Notes: generated by a model not told the origin, from the sequence alone. Shown: positions 8,901-14,771, numbered from the stretch's first letter. The stretch: DNA of 15,591 bases from Parachlamydiaceae bacterium (GCA_013698165.1 JACCVN010000331.1:1-15591), one strand, 5' to 3'. Translations and numbers: made by a program.

Positions 8901-9674
8901 CAGCTTTTCTCCAGCTTTACCAAATAAAAGATTGCTTTCTTCATCCAAGACATCTTGAGCAAGAATCTTCCCGACCATTTTCACAAAATCTTTTTCAGAT
9001 TTAATTTTGACTTTGCGTGTCGTGAAAAATTCTTCTATGATATCGGCATTAGTAGAATAACCCAGAGCGCGAATAAAGGTGGTGGCCAGAATCTTGCGTC
9101 TGCGTTTCTTTCTATCGATATAGATATGAATAAGGTCATTGGTATCAAATGCGCCTTCGAGCCAACTGCCGCGATAAGGAATGATGCGGAAAGAGTAGAT
9201 GACAGTTCCGCGCGCATGGCGCTCTTGTTCAAAGCAAGCGCCTGGAGATCGGTGCATTTGTGATACAACTACCCGTTCAGCGCCATTGATAACAAAAGTC
9301 CCCTTATCAGTCATAAGAGGAATTGTCCCCATATAGACTTCTTCTTCTTTAATACCCGTTTCATCGGTAAGGCGGAATTTGACTTTCAAAGTCACACTGT
9401 AGGTAATTCCACGGCGGATGCTCTCATCCGGATTATATTTGGGAACGCCCAAACTATATGATACAAACTCTAAAATTGTTTTTTCATCGTAAGATTTGAT
9501 CGGAAAGATCTCATTAAAAACCTCTTGTAAACCTACATTTTCCCTTTCATCAGGAAATTTGTTGATCTGCAAAAACTGGTTATACGATTTGACTTGAATT
9601 TCAATGAGGTTTGGAAGGTCAATAATTTCCTTCTTGTCGACAAAACTGACGCGATGTGGCGGCCTTTTCAACAT
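5910..9674 (-). CDS. rpoB: DNA-directed RNA polymerase subunit beta
   Basis: This is the beta subunit, which binds the nascent RNA and, with beta', builds the catalytic cleft. Its 1254 residues fit the chlamydial size. The rifampicin-binding region is well conserved (SQFMDQ, THKRRLSSLGPGGL): Q459, D462, H472 and S477 match E. coli Q513, D516, H526 and S531, so no classical rifampicin-resistance substitution is present. R454 replaces E. coli S508. The CPIETPEGPNIGLI and GDKMAGRHGNKGV motifs follow. The C-terminus carries GGKAQMGGQRFGEMEVWA. The ATG at 9674 has AGGGAG upstream at about 9 nt spacing. The gene is separated from rplL by a 337-bp spacer with structured elements. Confidence 0.99.
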   Translation of the reverse strand: MLKRPPHRVSFVDKKEIIDLPNLIEIQVKSYNQFLQINKFPDERENVGLQEVFNEIFPIKSYDEKTILEFVSYSLGVPKYNPDESIRRGITYSVTLKVKFRLTDETGIKEEEVYMGTIPLMTDKGTFVINGAERVVVSQMHRSPGACFEQERHARGTVIYSFRIIPYRGSWLEGAFDTNDLIHIYIDRKKRRRKILATTFIRALGYSTNADIIEEFFTTRKVKIKSEKDFVKMVGKILAQDVLDEESNLLFGKAGEKLTTAMLKRMVDAGMDQIRIAEDADESSPIIKMLIKDPTDSYESALKDFYRKIRPGEPATLSNARSAIMRLFFDPKRYNLGRVGRYKLNSKLGVPVNDETLQVVTLSKEDVIGALKYLIRLKAGDEDVSIDDIDHLGNRRVRSVGELIQNQCRIGLARMEKIIRERMNLFDFSSDTLTPGKIVSAKGLSGVLKDFFGRSQLSQFMDQANPIAELTHKRRLSSLGPGGLNRDRAGFEVRDVHSSHYGRICPIETPEGPNIGLITSLSTYAKINEFGFIETPYRIVRDGIVTDEIEYMTADYEERCIIAQASAKLDKFGMFEETVCWGRHRGEPVEIETSAATHMDVSPKQLVSIVTGLIPFLEHDDANRALMGSNMQRQGVPLIKPEAPLVGTGLEARSARDSGAVVIAHEDGVVDFVDGFRIVVAPTDNRMEKKTYHLKKFVRSNAGTCINQTPLCHVGDEIKAGDVLADGPATDKGEVALGKNVLVAFMPWYGYNFEDAIIISEKHLREDTYTSIYIEEFELTARDTKLGKEEITRDIPNVSEEALINLGDDGIVRVGAEIKAGDILVGKITPKSETELAPEERLLRAIFGEKAADVKDASLVAPPGTEGIVMDVKVFSRRDRLSKSDDELVEEASKLKEIQKEYKSKQQDLRVERHERLGALLLNEVAPGTIVHRRTAEVIIEEGAPIFQEMIEALEKENVEDLIAPDNDLYTVLKQLLFDYSIQLQALEVQYKAEIEFMRKGDTDLEPGIIRQVKVYVASKRKLQVGDKMAGRHGNKGVVSRIVLEADMPYLEDGTPVEVILNPLGVPSRMNMGQLFETHLGFAAKRAGIYVQSPVFEGFSEESIWKMMREQGLSDNGKFFLYNGCTGERFDNSVVVGYIYLMKLSHLVADKIHARAVGPYSLVTQQPLGGKAQMGGQRFGEMEVWAAEAYGAAHLLQELLTVKSDDVAGRTRIYESIVKGENLLRSGTPESFNVLIKEMQGLGLDIRTESVSDD

Positions 9675-9802
9675 CCTGAAAGACTCCCTAGTATAGCTGG
9701 AGGAAGCAGTTGCAAAAAATCAATTGGGGCGCAATTCAGTAAATTGGCCTCCAAAGCAAGTTTTGGAACTCCCTCTGACGATTTATCTAAAAAAAATGGT
9801 AC

Positions 9803-9823
9803 AAAAAATTGCTCAATTAGCAA
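9803..9823 (-). terminator. Possible weak attenuator in the rplL-rpoB spacer
   Basis: On the minus strand TTGCT-AATTG-AGCAA (9823-9809) forms a 5-bp stem with a 5-nt loop, directly followed by six T residues (9808-9803). The layout is that of an intrinsic terminator, but the stem is short and AT-rich, so only partial termination or pausing would be expected. Confidence 0.35.
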
Positions 9824-9935
9824 ATACAACAGATCCAATGAAACAAAAGTAATGAAACTATATAGGCAAAGCTGTGGATTTCATGAGTCGTGGACAGAGA
9901 CTACACTACCTGCAAGCAGTATAATTCATAACGAC

Positions 9936-9980
9936 CAACACTTTAGCTTATACCTATATATAAGTAAAGCTAAAATGTTG
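9936..9980 (-). promoter_or_regulatory. Large stem-loop downstream of rplL
   Basis: Arms around 9936-9949 and 9967-9980 give 14 consecutive pairs, including one G-U in the minus-strand RNA. With a one-base bulge the stem can extend by about four more pairs, closing on a TATATATA loop. No U-tract follows. The position, 31 nt behind the rplL stop, fits an RNA-processing or 3'-end stabilising structure. Confidence 0.6.
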
Positions 9981-10011
9981 ATCGCTTTGTTCGACTGTAA
10001 AGAATCTAAGA

Positions 10012-10395
10012 CTACAGACCTTTTAGAACAGCTTTAGCGCCTGTATCATCGATCTTCTTCTTAATTGCTTCAGCTTCCGCTTTTGGAGCAGATTCTTTAA
10101 CAACTTTTGGAGCACTGTCGACAAGATCTTTAGCTTCTTTTAAGCCTAGGCCAGTGATCTCACGGATAACTTTAATGACGCCAATTTTCTTATCGGCAGG
10201 AACATCTGTCAATGTGATTTGGAAATCTGTAGCTTCAGCTTCTGCAGGTGCAGCAGCAGCAGCAGGAGCCATAGCAACTGCAGCAGCTGCAGCTTTTACG
10301 CCCCACTTCTCTTCAAGAAGAGTTTTTAGTTCTGACATTTCTAAAACTGTCAATTGACTTAGATCTTCAACTAGTTGTTCAGTATTTTTTTTCAC
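10012..10395 (-). CDS. rplL: 50S ribosomal protein L7/L12
   Basis: This is the multicopy stalk protein of the large subunit that recruits translation GTPases. It has 127 residues: an N-terminal dimerisation/L10-binding helix region (about 1-33), an Ala-rich hinge (about 34-55) and a compact C-terminal domain with the conserved KKIGVIKVIREITGLGLKEA region. Translation appears to start at a GTG (10393-10395). Its GTGA overlaps the rplJ TGA stop by 4 nt, and GGAGAGG inside the end of rplJ serves as ribosome-binding site about 7 nt upstream. The next in-frame ATG would remove the N-terminal domain, so the GTG is favoured. Direct coupling to rplJ plus a GTG start is odd for a protein needed in several copies per ribosome. 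Confidence 0.97.
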   Translation of the reverse strand: MKKNTEQLVEDLSQLTVLEMSELKTLLEEKWGVKAAAAAVAMAPAAAAAPAEAEATDFQITLTDVPADKKIGVIKVIREITGLGLKEAKDLVDSAPKVVKESAPKAEAEAIKKKIDDTGAKAVLKGL

Positions 10396-10925
10396 GGTGC
10401 TACCTCTCCATTTTCTTCTAATTTAACTTTATTATCTAGGCAGTAGATGACGCTCGACATAATCGCATCCATCACAGCCAAAGTTTGAGCCATCGGAGCT
10501 TCAAGCAGCCCGAGGAATTGAGCTCTCATTTCATCTTTTGTTGGCAGCTGAGACAGCGCCAAAACTTGTGGGCCATGGTATAGTTGTCCATCGAAACGGC
10601 CACCAATGACTTCAATTGACTTATCATTTTGTTGGCTAAACTGAAAGACGAACTTAGTCGTTTCAAGAGGATCGTGTCCACCGTAAACAACGCCGATATG
10701 TCCAGTTAGGTCAACCGAATCCAGCTCGATTCCCACTTCGCGAGAAGCTCTCAGCAAGATACGTTTGCGCATGACTTCAACATTGCCGCCCATTTTGCCG
10801 ACTTCGCGACGAAGTTCACCAAATTTGTTGGCAGACAATTTTCCGTAGCGCATGATAATAAAGGAACTATCTTTTTCGATCTGTTCCTTGACTTCCTCTA
10901 GAAGAAGCTGTTTTTCTTGTCTCAT
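10392..10925 (-). CDS. rplJ: 50S ribosomal protein L10
   Basis: L10 anchors the L7/L12 dimers and, with L11, binds 23S rRNA at the GTPase-associated centre. It has 177 residues, slightly longer than E. coli (165), with the family fold visible from KEQIEKDSSFIIMRYGKL onward and a C-terminal helical tail for L12 binding. The ATG (10923-10925) overlaps the rplA stop as ATGA, and the ribosome-binding site GAGGGAGG lies inside the last codons of rplA. There is therefore no rplJ leader of its own. Its stop overlaps the rplL start by 4 nt, so rplA, rplJ and rplL are likely translationally coupled. Confidence 0.97.
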   Translation of the reverse strand: MRQEKQLLLEEVKEQIEKDSSFIIMRYGKLSANKFGELRREVGKMGGNVEVMRKRILLRASREVGIELDSVDLTGHIGVVYGGHDPLETTKFVFQFSQQNDKSIEVIGGRFDGQLYHGPQVLALSQLPTKDEMRAQFLGLLEAPMAQTLAVMDAIMSSVIYCLDNKVKLEENGEVAP

Positions 10926-11626
10926 GCGGAGCCTCCCTCTAAATCACGTTGGTCAAGCTTAATGCCGGGGCCCATAGTTGATGATAGCGCCAAAGATTTG
11001 ATATATTGGCCGCGAGCAGTTGGAGGTTTTGCTTTCTGCACAGCGATTAGAAAAGCGCGAATGTTTTGTTCGATCTTTTCATCATCGAATGAAAGCTTGC
11101 CTACTGCGCTATTGATCAATCCATGTTTATCGAGTCTAAACTCAATTTTACCGCCTTGCAACTCTTGAATCGCCTTGGAAATATCAGTCGTTACCGTTCC
11201 GGCTTTTGGCGTTGGCATTAATCCTCGGGGACCGAGAATTTTACCTAGCTTACCGACTTCACGCATCATTTCCGGTGTAGCGATCACCGCATCGAAATCA
11301 GTCCAGCCACCGCCGACCTTTTCCAATAAATCTTCATTGCCCGCATAGTTAGCGCCAGCAGCTAAGGCTTCTTGAACCTTCTCGCCTTTTGCAAAAACGA
11401 GGATTCGCACTTGTTTACCTGTCCCGTTCGGTAGTGAAACAGTTGCGCGAATAGCTTGGTCTGACTTGCGTGGATCAACGCCCATTTTCAAAGAGACTTC
11501 TACCGATTGGTCAAACTTCACGGTAGGGCAGCTCTTTAAAATCGCGATAGCATCTCGCATGTTATAGACTTTCGTCTTATCATACTTTTTTGCTATCTCC
11601 CGAATTCTCTTACTTAGATGACCCAT
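10922..11626 (-). CDS. rplA: 50S ribosomal protein L1
   Basis: L1 forms the mobile L1 stalk that handles deacylated tRNA at the E site, and in many bacteria it represses its own operon. It has 234 residues, the same length as E. coli. Recognisable blocks include SVEVSLKMGVDPRKSDQAIR, GKLGKILGPRGLMPTPKAGT and the C-terminal SSTMGPGIKLD. The start ATG is 15 nt after the rplK stop codon, with only a weak Shine-Dalgarno sequence (TAGAG), which suggests reliance on coupling to rplK. Its stop codon overlaps the rplJ start. Confidence 0.98.
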   Translation of the reverse strand: MGHLSKRIREIAKKYDKTKVYNMRDAIAILKSCPTVKFDQSVEVSLKMGVDPRKSDQAIRATVSLPNGTGKQVRILVFAKGEKVQEALAAGANYAGNEDLLEKVGGGWTDFDAVIATPEMMREVGKLGKILGPRGLMPTPKAGTVTTDISKAIQELQGGKIEFRLDKHGLINSAVGKLSFDDEKIEQNIRAFLIAVQKAKPPTARGQYIKSLALSSTMGPGIKLDQRDLEGGSA

Positions 11627-11641
11627 ATTTGTTTACTCTAT

Positions 11642-12073
11642 TTACTCATTAATAAGATCGATGCCCATGGAACGCGCAGTCCCCAAGACAATTTTGTCAG
11701 CAGCTTCTAGGCTTGTGGCATTCATATCTTGAATTTTGTCTTCAGAAATTTTGCGCACTTGAGCATTAGAAATTTTGGCAACTTTATCTCGGTTAGGAAT
11801 AGCTGATCCCTTGGGAATACTCAAGGTTTTTTTCAACATTTCAGCCACCGGAGGCTTTTTGCAGATAAACGTAAACGTTTTATCTTGGTATACGGTGATG
11901 ACCACTGGCAAAATATCGCCCGCCATCGCTTGCGTTTTGGCGTTGAATTCCTTGCAAAATGCCATAATATTGACACCTGCGCCGCCCAAAGCCGGACCAA
12001 TAGGAGGGGCTGGATTGGCTTTACCTGCAGGGATCTGCAACTTAATTAACTTAACAATTTTCTTTTTCGACAT
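11642..12073 (-). CDS. rplK: 50S ribosomal protein L11
   Basis: L11 binds the GTPase-associated region of 23S rRNA and is needed for factor-dependent GTP hydrolysis. It has 143 residues. The N-terminal domain carries the conserved PAGKANPAPPIGPALGGAGV segment (proline-rich, thiostrepton-binding face), and the C-terminal RNA-binding domain ends in GTARSMGIDL. The ATG at 12073 is preceded by AGAGGATG. It lies 47 nt behind nusG. No clear L1-binding operator could be recognised in that 47-nt leader. Confidence 0.98.
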   Translation of the reverse strand: MSKKKIVKLIKLQIPAGKANPAPPIGPALGGAGVNIMAFCKEFNAKTQAMAGDILPVVITVYQDKTFTFICKKPPVAEMLKKTLSIPKGSAIPNRDKVAKISNAQVRKISEDKIQDMNATSLEAADKIVLGTARSMGIDLINE

Positions 12074-12120
12074 ACATCCTCTACTATTCTAAAAGCGGTG
12101 TGATAATGAATCTTACAGTC

Positions 12121-12666
12121 TTACGCTTCAATTCCTTCCGGAATTTCTTCGACCTGATTGAATTCGAGATCATCGACGCGCGTATCGCGACCAAAAATGG
12201 ACACTAGTACACTAAGACGCCCTTTGTCATAGAAAATATCGGTGACAGTTCCAATAAAATTGACAAAGACACCTTCGATAATTTTCACATGGTCGCCGAT
12301 GGCAAACTTGTGTTTCTGAATAACTTTTTCTTTTTTGTTTTCCAATTCTTTGAGAATTTCTTCTACTTCTTTTTCTGAAAGAGCTGTGGCTTTTTCGCCG
12401 CCTAAAAATTCCAATACGCCGGCGGTTTGCTTTACATACTGCCAGGAATCGTCAGTGAGCTCCATCTTTACAAGTAGATATCCAGGCCAAAGACGTTTTT
12501 CAACAATTTTCTGTTGGCCATTTTTCACTTCTGAGACATTTTCTGTTGGCATAAGGATCGTCTCAATGAGATCGGTCATGCCCTTAAGATTGCGTTGTTC
12601 CTCGAGAGTTTTTTTGACTTTTTTTTCGTGTGTCGGCACAACTTGGACAACATACCATTTATGCAT
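12121..12666 (-). CDS. nusG: Transcription termination/antitermination factor NusG
   Basis: NusG binds the RNA polymerase clamp, aids processivity and links polymerase to Rho or the ribosome. It has 181 residues: the NGN domain spans about 1-110 (WYVVQVVPTHEKKVKKTLEE at the start, WPGYLLVKM in the middle), and the C-terminal KOW domain contains FAIGDHVKIIEGVFVNFIGTV. The start ATG at 12666 has a GGGAGA ribosome-binding site. It follows secE after 30 nt, the standard secE-nusG pair. Confidence 0.98.
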   Translation of the reverse strand: MHKWYVVQVVPTHEKKVKKTLEEQRNLKGMTDLIETILMPTENVSEVKNGQQKIVEKRLWPGYLLVKMELTDDSWQYVKQTAGVLEFLGGEKATALSEKEVEEILKELENKKEKVIQKHKFAIGDHVKIIEGVFVNFIGTVTDIFYDKGRLSVLVSIFGRDTRVDDLEFNQVEEIPEGIEA

Positions 12667-12696
12667 TATATCTCCCTGATTGGAATTCCCTCTCGT

Positions 12697-12975
12697 TCAT
12701 CCAAAAATCATATGAAAAACATAGCCTACAACATTTAAAGTTGCTTGAATCAGGAAATCTACACAGTAGATACCTAGTCCTAGGGCGAAAGTTGTTCCTA
12801 CAACAATTTTAGTATAGGTTCGCAGTTCGTCCGGGCTGGTCCATGTAATTCTACCGAATTCTTCTTTTATCCCACTAACAAATTCGATAATCCCAAGACC
12901 TTTGGCTGCAGCTTCTTTAGATGTAGTCGCTGGTTCTGCTTTTTTTAGTACCATTGCTTTTACTTCCGTTGCCAT
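12697..12975 (-). CDS. secE: Preprotein translocase subunit SecE
   Basis: SecE is the essential small membrane subunit that clamps SecY in the SecYEG channel. I choose the ATG at 12975 (92 residues, starting MATEVKAMV) because AAAGGTGA lies immediately upstream. The frame is open further up to an ATG at 13044, but those 23 residues would translate a hairpin/heptad repeat and look non-coding. The protein has the single-TM form: an amphipathic EFVSGIKEEFGRITWTSPDELRTYT segment, then one hydrophobic helix (about residues 55-75) and a further hydrophobic C-terminus. It sits between tRNA-Trp and nusG. Confidence 0.93.
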   Translation of the reverse strand: MATEVKAMVLKKAEPATTSKEAAAKGLGIIEFVSGIKEEFGRITWTSPDELRTYTKIVVGTTFALGLGIYCVDFLIQATLNVVGYVFHMIFG

Positions 12976-12988
12976 ATCATCACCTTTG

Positions 12989-13066
12989 TTTAAGTGTTGA
13001 ATGTTTAAGGTGGAGTGATGAACAATTCTTCGTTCATCGCTCAACGTTCAACATTCAGCACTTCAA
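12989..13066. repeat. Heptad-repeat inverted repeat (35-bp arms) in the secE leader
   Basis: Arm 12989-13023 and arm 13032-13066 are complementary at 29 of 35 positions around an 8-nt loop. Each arm is itself built of 7-nt periods: CGTTCAT, CGCTCAA, CGTTCAA and CATTCAG in succession at 13031-13058, and TTGAATG-like heptads at 12990-13024. In the minus-strand transcript the hairpin ends only a few nucleotides before the secE Shine-Dalgarno sequence. Confidence 0.75.
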
Positions 13067-13151
13067 ATAATTTCACAATTCAATGCTCAAAGTTATTCTG
13101 CTTACTACAGAATGCTTTGGGACTTACGAGGAAAGACTAAATCCATTTATA

Positions 13152-13224
13152 CGAGTGCCGAGGGATTCGAACCCCCGACCGGCGGCTTTGGAGACCGCTG
13201 CTCTACCAGCTGAGCTAGACACCC
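13152..13224 (-). tRNA. trnW: tRNA-Trp (anticodon CCA)
   Basis: The 73-nt minus-strand sequence folds into a full cloverleaf. The acceptor stem GGGTGTC/GGCACTC is fully paired with G-U pairs allowed. The D-arm is TAGCTCAGCTGGTAGAGCA, and the anticodon stem GCGGT/GCCGC encloses CTCCAAA with anticodon CCA. The T-arm is GGGGG-TTCGAAT-CCCTC and the discriminator is G73, as expected for bacterial tRNA-Trp. The 3' CCA is not encoded. It lies between tuf and secE, as in other chlamydiae. Confidence 0.97.
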
Positions 13225-13233
13225 ATTTTTAAA

Positions 13234-13261
13234 GGATGAAGGATAAAGGATAACGGATGAA
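13234..13261. repeat. Four tandem 7-nt repeats upstream of tRNA-Trp
   Basis: The plus strand reads GGATGAA, GGATAAA, GGATAAC, GGATGAA without interruption, which is four heptamers with consensus GGATRAN. The array ends 9 nt from the tRNA-Trp 5' end and would be part of the primary transcript. It shares the period, and the word GATGAAC, with the array on the other side of the tRNA. Confidence 0.8.
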
Positions 13262-13263
13262 CA

Positions 13264-13279
13264 CCGAACATTTGTTCGG
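13264..13279 (-). promoter_or_regulatory. Small palindromic hairpin next to the heptad array
   Basis: CCGAACATTTGTTCGG is a near-perfect palindrome (7-bp arms, 2-nt centre) beginning two bases after the heptad array. No T-tract follows on either strand. It may be an RNA hairpin in the tuf-tRNA-Trp spacer or a protein site; neither can be decided. Confidence 0.4.
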
Positions 13280-13342
13280 CAAACCTCATTAGCTTTATAT
13301 TCATCGATTTAAAGAAAACTCTTTAAAACACTTTTAAAATCA

Positions 13343-13376
13343 ATGAGTGGTGAACTATAAATAGAGCACCACTCAT
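13343..13376 (-). terminator. Hairpin downstream of tuf, probable partial terminator
   Basis: Arms 13343-13352 and 13367-13376 (ATGAGTGGTG/CACCACTCAT) are perfectly complementary with a 14-nt loop, starting 17 nt after the tuf stop. On the minus strand the stem is followed by TGATTTTAAAAG, which has only four consecutive T residues, so termination is probably incomplete. This would leave tRNA-Trp and the secE operon partly fed by tuf transcription while tuf mRNA is more abundant. Confidence 0.5.
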
Positions 13377-13393
13377 AAATTACAATTCAGCAA

Positions 13394-14578
13394 TTATTTG
13401 ATGATTTCGGAAACAGTTCCAGAACCGATCGTGCGTCCGCCTTCGCGGATAGCAAAGCGCATCCCTTTTTCAAGAGCTACTGGCTGGATCAATTCAACGG
13501 TAATTTCAACGTTATCACCAGGCATCACCATTTCAACATCTGCTGGAAGAGTAACTGTACCAGTTACATCAGTAGTACGGATGTAAAGCTGAGGACGGTA
13601 TCCAGTAAAGAATGGTTTATGACGACCACCCTCTTCTTTAGTCAAGATATAAACAGGCCCTTTGAAATTTGTGTGAGGCTTGCAAGTCCCTGGTGCAGCG
13701 AGGATCATTCCACGTTCGATATCATTTTTGACGATACCGCGAAGAAGGATACCAATGTTTTCACCGGCACGTGCTTCATCTAGAGTTTTTTGGAACATTT
13801 CTAGACCTGTGCACACAGTATCTCTTGTAGGTCCGAGGCCAACAATTTGTACCTTATCGTTAATACGGATAATCCCTTGTTCGATACGACCAGTAGCAAC
13901 AGTACCTCTACCAGAAATAGAGAACACATCTTCAACAGGCAATAGGAAAGGTTTATCAATTTCACGAGCTGGAGTCGGTATCTTTTCATCGACAGTTTTC
14001 ATCAATAGTTTGATGCTTTCCACCCACTTAGGATCATTTTCCAACGCTTTTAGTGCTGAACCGCGAATAATTGGCACATCATGGTAGCCTTTAGATTCTA
14101 GGAGTTCGTGCATTTCCATTTCGACGAGGTCGATAAGTTCTTGGTCGCTTTCGCCAAGCATATCGCACTTGTTGAGGTAAACAACAATAGAAGGCACTTG
14201 CATCTGACGAGCAAGTAGGATGTGCTCGCGAGTTTGAGGCATTGGACCGTCTGTAGCAGCTACAACCAAGATTGCGCCATCCATTTGGGCCGCACCGGTA
14301 ATCATGTTTTTGACATAGTCGGCGTGTCCTGGGCAATCTACGTGTGCGTAGTGGCGGGCATCAGTTTCATATTCAACGTGTGTGGAGTTAATTGTAATTC
14401 CACGCGCTTTTTCTTCAGGCGTATTATCGATAGAAGCATAGTCTCTAAACTTACCTCCACCTTGTTCCGCTAAAACTTTTGTAATCGCAGCTGTCAATGT
14501 CGTTTTGCCGTGGTCAACGTGACCGATAGTGCCAATATTGACATGCGGCTTTTTCCTTTGAAAAGCTTCTTTTGCCAT
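13394..14578 (-). CDS. tuf: Translation elongation factor Tu
   Basis: EF-Tu is the GTPase that delivers aminoacyl-tRNA to the ribosome. It has 394 residues. The G1 loop GHVDHGKT is at 19-26, G3 DCPGH at 81-85, G4 NKCD at 136-139 and G5 GSALK further on; domains 2 and 3 follow to the C-terminal GTVSEIIK. All nucleotide-binding motifs are intact. The ATG has an exceptionally strong ribosome-binding site (GGAGGAG), in keeping with high expression. It is preceded by tRNA-Thr and followed by tRNA-Trp, so two tRNAs bracket the factor that carries them. Hairpins lie in its leader (14591-14604, 14623-14654). Confidence 0.99.
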   Translation of the reverse strand: MAKEAFQRKKPHVNIGTIGHVDHGKTTLTAAITKVLAEQGGGKFRDYASIDNTPEEKARGITINSTHVEYETDARHYAHVDCPGHADYVKNMITGAAQMDGAILVVAATDGPMPQTREHILLARQMQVPSIVVYLNKCDMLGESDQELIDLVEMEMHELLESKGYHDVPIIRGSALKALENDPKWVESIKLLMKTVDEKIPTPAREIDKPFLLPVEDVFSISGRGTVATGRIEQGIIRINDKVQIVGLGPTRDTVCTGLEMFQKTLDEARAGENIGILLRGIVKNDIERGMILAAPGTCKPHTNFKGPVYILTKEEGGRHKPFFTGYRPQLYIRTTDVTGTVTLPADVEMVMPGDNVEITVELIQPVALEKGMRFAIREGGRTIGSGTVSEIIK

Positions 14579-14590
14579 TGTACTTCTCCT

Positions 14591-14654
14591 CCGATTAAAA
14601 TCGGGCTCTTTTGTTTTTATTATCTAGAGAAGGAGTTAGAAAACTTTCTCTAGA
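14591..14654 (-). promoter_or_regulatory. Two hairpins in the tuf leader
   Basis: Arms 14646-14654 and 14623-14631 (TCTAGAGAA/TTCTCTAGA) form a 9-bp stem. A second palindrome at 14591-14604, CCGATTTTAATCGG on the minus strand, ends in the first GG of the GGAGGAG Shine-Dalgarno sequence. The second could affect access to the tuf ribosome-binding site. The first may help separate tRNA-Thr from tuf mRNA during processing. Both roles are inference. Confidence 0.45.
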
Positions 14655-14667
14655 GATTTTTTCATTC

Positions 14668-14739
14668 TGCCCAGAATAGGAATTGAACCTACGACCGCTT
14701 GCTTACCATGCAAGTGCTCTACCACTGAGCTATCTGGGC
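14668..14739 (-). tRNA. trnT: tRNA-Thr (anticodon GGT)
   Basis: The 72-nt minus-strand sequence forms a complete cloverleaf. The acceptor stem GCCCAGA/TCTGGGC is perfectly paired. The D-arm is TAGCTCAGTGGTAGAGCA. The anticodon stem CTTGC/GCAAG encloses ATGGTAA with anticodon GGT (Thr codons ACC and ACU). The variable loop is CGGTC, the T-arm is GTAGG-TTCAATT-CCTAT and the discriminator is A73. CCA is not encoded. It lies 89 nt upstream of tuf. Confidence 0.97.
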
Positions 14740-14753
14740 ACACAATACAACGT

Positions 14754-14771
14754 TACTGGATATATCCAGTA
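14754..14771. promoter_or_regulatory. Perfect 18-bp palindrome upstream of tRNA-Thr
   Basis: TACTGGATATATCCAGTA is its own reverse complement. It ends 14 nt upstream of the tRNA-Thr 5' end, downstream of the candidate promoter at 14844-14872. It could be an operator or, as RNA, a hairpin guiding tRNA 5' processing. There is no T-tract, so it is not a terminator. Confidence 0.5.

Larger units (their letters stand above)
9675..10011 (-). other. Long rplL-rpoB spacer
   Basis: These 337 bp hold no supported gene. On the minus strand the spacer contains a large hairpin 31 nt after the rplL stop codon (9936-9980), a small attenuator-like stem-loop with a T-tract (9803-9823), and the rpoB ribosome-binding site. 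No convincing promoter was found; the TATACT just before the rpoB Shine-Dalgarno sequence has no -35 at workable spacing. In E. coli the same junction is about 320 bp long and holds a transcription attenuator and an RNase III site, so a similar role in lowering rpoBC expression relative to ribosomal proteins is a reasonable inference. Confidence 0.6.

Noticed and set aside
9684..9720. TATACT just upstream of rpoB as an rpoB promoter -10
   Set aside because: The only TTGCAA nearby is at 14-bp spacing, and transcription would start inside the ribosome-binding site, leaving almost no leader.
9594..10037. Plus-strand open frame of 147 codons across the rplL-rpoB spacer
   Set aside because: It begins antisense inside rpoB and ends antisense inside rplL, has no ribosome-binding site, and its translation has no domain-like composition. 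The spacer also holds structured minus-strand elements.
10385..10392. Run of eight A residues after the rplL GTG as a programmed frameshift site
   Set aside because: The downstream frame encodes full-length L7/L12 with no alternative product; the run is simply the Lys-Lys-Asn codons.
12976..13044. Upstream extension of secE (23 extra residues)
   Set aside because: The extension translates a repeat hairpin, and the ATG at 12975 has a proper Shine-Dalgarno sequence.
13234..13261. CRISPR-like array
   Set aside because: The repeats are directly adjacent 7-mers without spacers, so they are a short tandem repeat and not CRISPR.
13294..13299. TATAAA on the minus strand as a -10 for a tRNA-Trp/secE promoter
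   Set aside because: No acceptable -35 is found at 16-18 bp; the AT-rich spacer gives such hexamers by chance.
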